Shown here: positions 63,772 to 64,000 of the stretch, piece by piece
Position numbering within the stretch: position 1 is the stretch's first letter
Layout: each line of letters starts with the position of its first letter
Source: Paraburkholderia dinghuensis
GTDB taxonomy: Bacteria > Pseudomonadota > Gammaproteobacteria > Burkholderiales > Burkholderiaceae
Reading direction: 5' to 3'
Assembly: GCF_003837865.1 (NCBI RefSeq)
Contig: NZ_RQIS01000017.1
Coordinates: 62,001 to 126,000 of the forward strand
DNA: 64,000 bases
Translations under genes and position numbers: made by a program
The notes under the pieces: generated by a model
What the model saw: the letters and a program-made list of their open reading frames with translations, nothing else
Database searches by the model: none
What the model was told of the DNA's origin: nothing

Positions 63772-63813
63772 CACACCTGCAGGTACGAACGGAATCCAAT
63801 ACGACGACAACGT

Positions 63814-64000
63814 ATGGCAACGAATAACCAGACATGCGCGAACTGCGAAAAGACCGGACTGCCGATTTTGCCGGTGCGCTATACCGTGCTGCCCAAAGAC
63901 GTGAAAGCAGTGATGCCCGGCGGAATCAGCGGCGCGCGGGTGACGGACGTTGCGCTGGATGCGCACCACTATGGACTGCGCACGCTGCGTGAGGGGTGGG
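63814..64000 (+). CDS. T6SS effector, VasX-N-like, 5' part
   Basis: Only the first 62 codons are in the window; the frame is open at the right edge. The start MATNNQTCANCEKTGLPILP, with its CxxC and GLPILPVRY, and the later HHYGLRTLREGW are like the N-terminal region of VasX/BTH_I2691-type effectors, which are pore-forming or carry toxic C-terminal domains. Its place just after a DUF4123 adaptor supports this. The toxic activity and any immunity gene lie beyond the window. Confidence 0.8.
   Translation, partial: MATNNQTCANCEKTGLPILPVRYTVLPKDVKAVMPGGISGARVTDVALDAHHYGLRTLREGW

Overview
The window is GC-rich DNA with the gene order and codon use of a Burkholderiaceae beta-proteobacterium, most likely Paraburkholderia or Burkholderia. 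The main reasons are the murA-his-tat block, the petABC-sspAB block, a short-form HisG, and the hemA-prfA-prmC-grxD-ubiX cluster. The genus is an inference; no species call is made.

Positions 1-11500 hold the 3' end of murA, then nine histidine biosynthesis genes on the + strand (hisG, D, C, B, H, A, F, I, E), a small membrane protein, a HIT-family protein and tatABC, ending at a strong terminator. Several his spacers are long (about 100-340 bp). From 11529 to 18010 come a DegS/DegQ-type protease on the - strand, a Nif3-family protein, the bc1 complex (petABC, whose Rieske subunit carries a twin-arginine signal), sspA-sspB and a tRNA-Thr(UGU).

Positions 18170-32400 are more variable. They hold a two-component system, a Ser/Thr-rich low-complexity protein, a type IIG-like DNA methyltransferase with no nuclease domain, two other methyltransferases and a DUF1415 protein. 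A divergent tetR/MFS pair follows with a very clear operator-promoter layout, then a nitroreductase and a YegD-like Hsp70. Positions 32440-48420 hold cspA with a long leader, an amino-acid permease, a LigB-type dioxygenase, ubiX-grxD-prmC-prfA-hemA (read leftward) behind an OmpR-type regulator that lacks the phospho-acceptor Asp, an aminopeptidase P, a HAD hydrolase, a DUF748 protein, ettA and ychF.

Positions 48790-58130 hold a UbiH-type hydroxylase, dsbC, an M61 peptidase, azoR, ung (with two putative sliding-clamp motifs), a CYTH protein and trpC-trpD-trpG on the - strand. trpE is not next to trpG. Upstream of trpG lie a candidate leader region, an 866-bp IS5-family element whose transposase is broken by one in-frame amber codon, and about 780 bp with no gene but two tandem terminators. 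A type VI secretion module then begins: vgrG, a DUF4123 adaptor and the first 62 codons of a VasX-N-like effector that runs off the window.

The features most worth following up are the T6SS effector module at the right edge, the nuclease-less methyltransferase, the Asp-less regulator beside hemA, the trpG leader, and the tetR/MFS control region. No CRISPR array, rRNA or prophage was seen.
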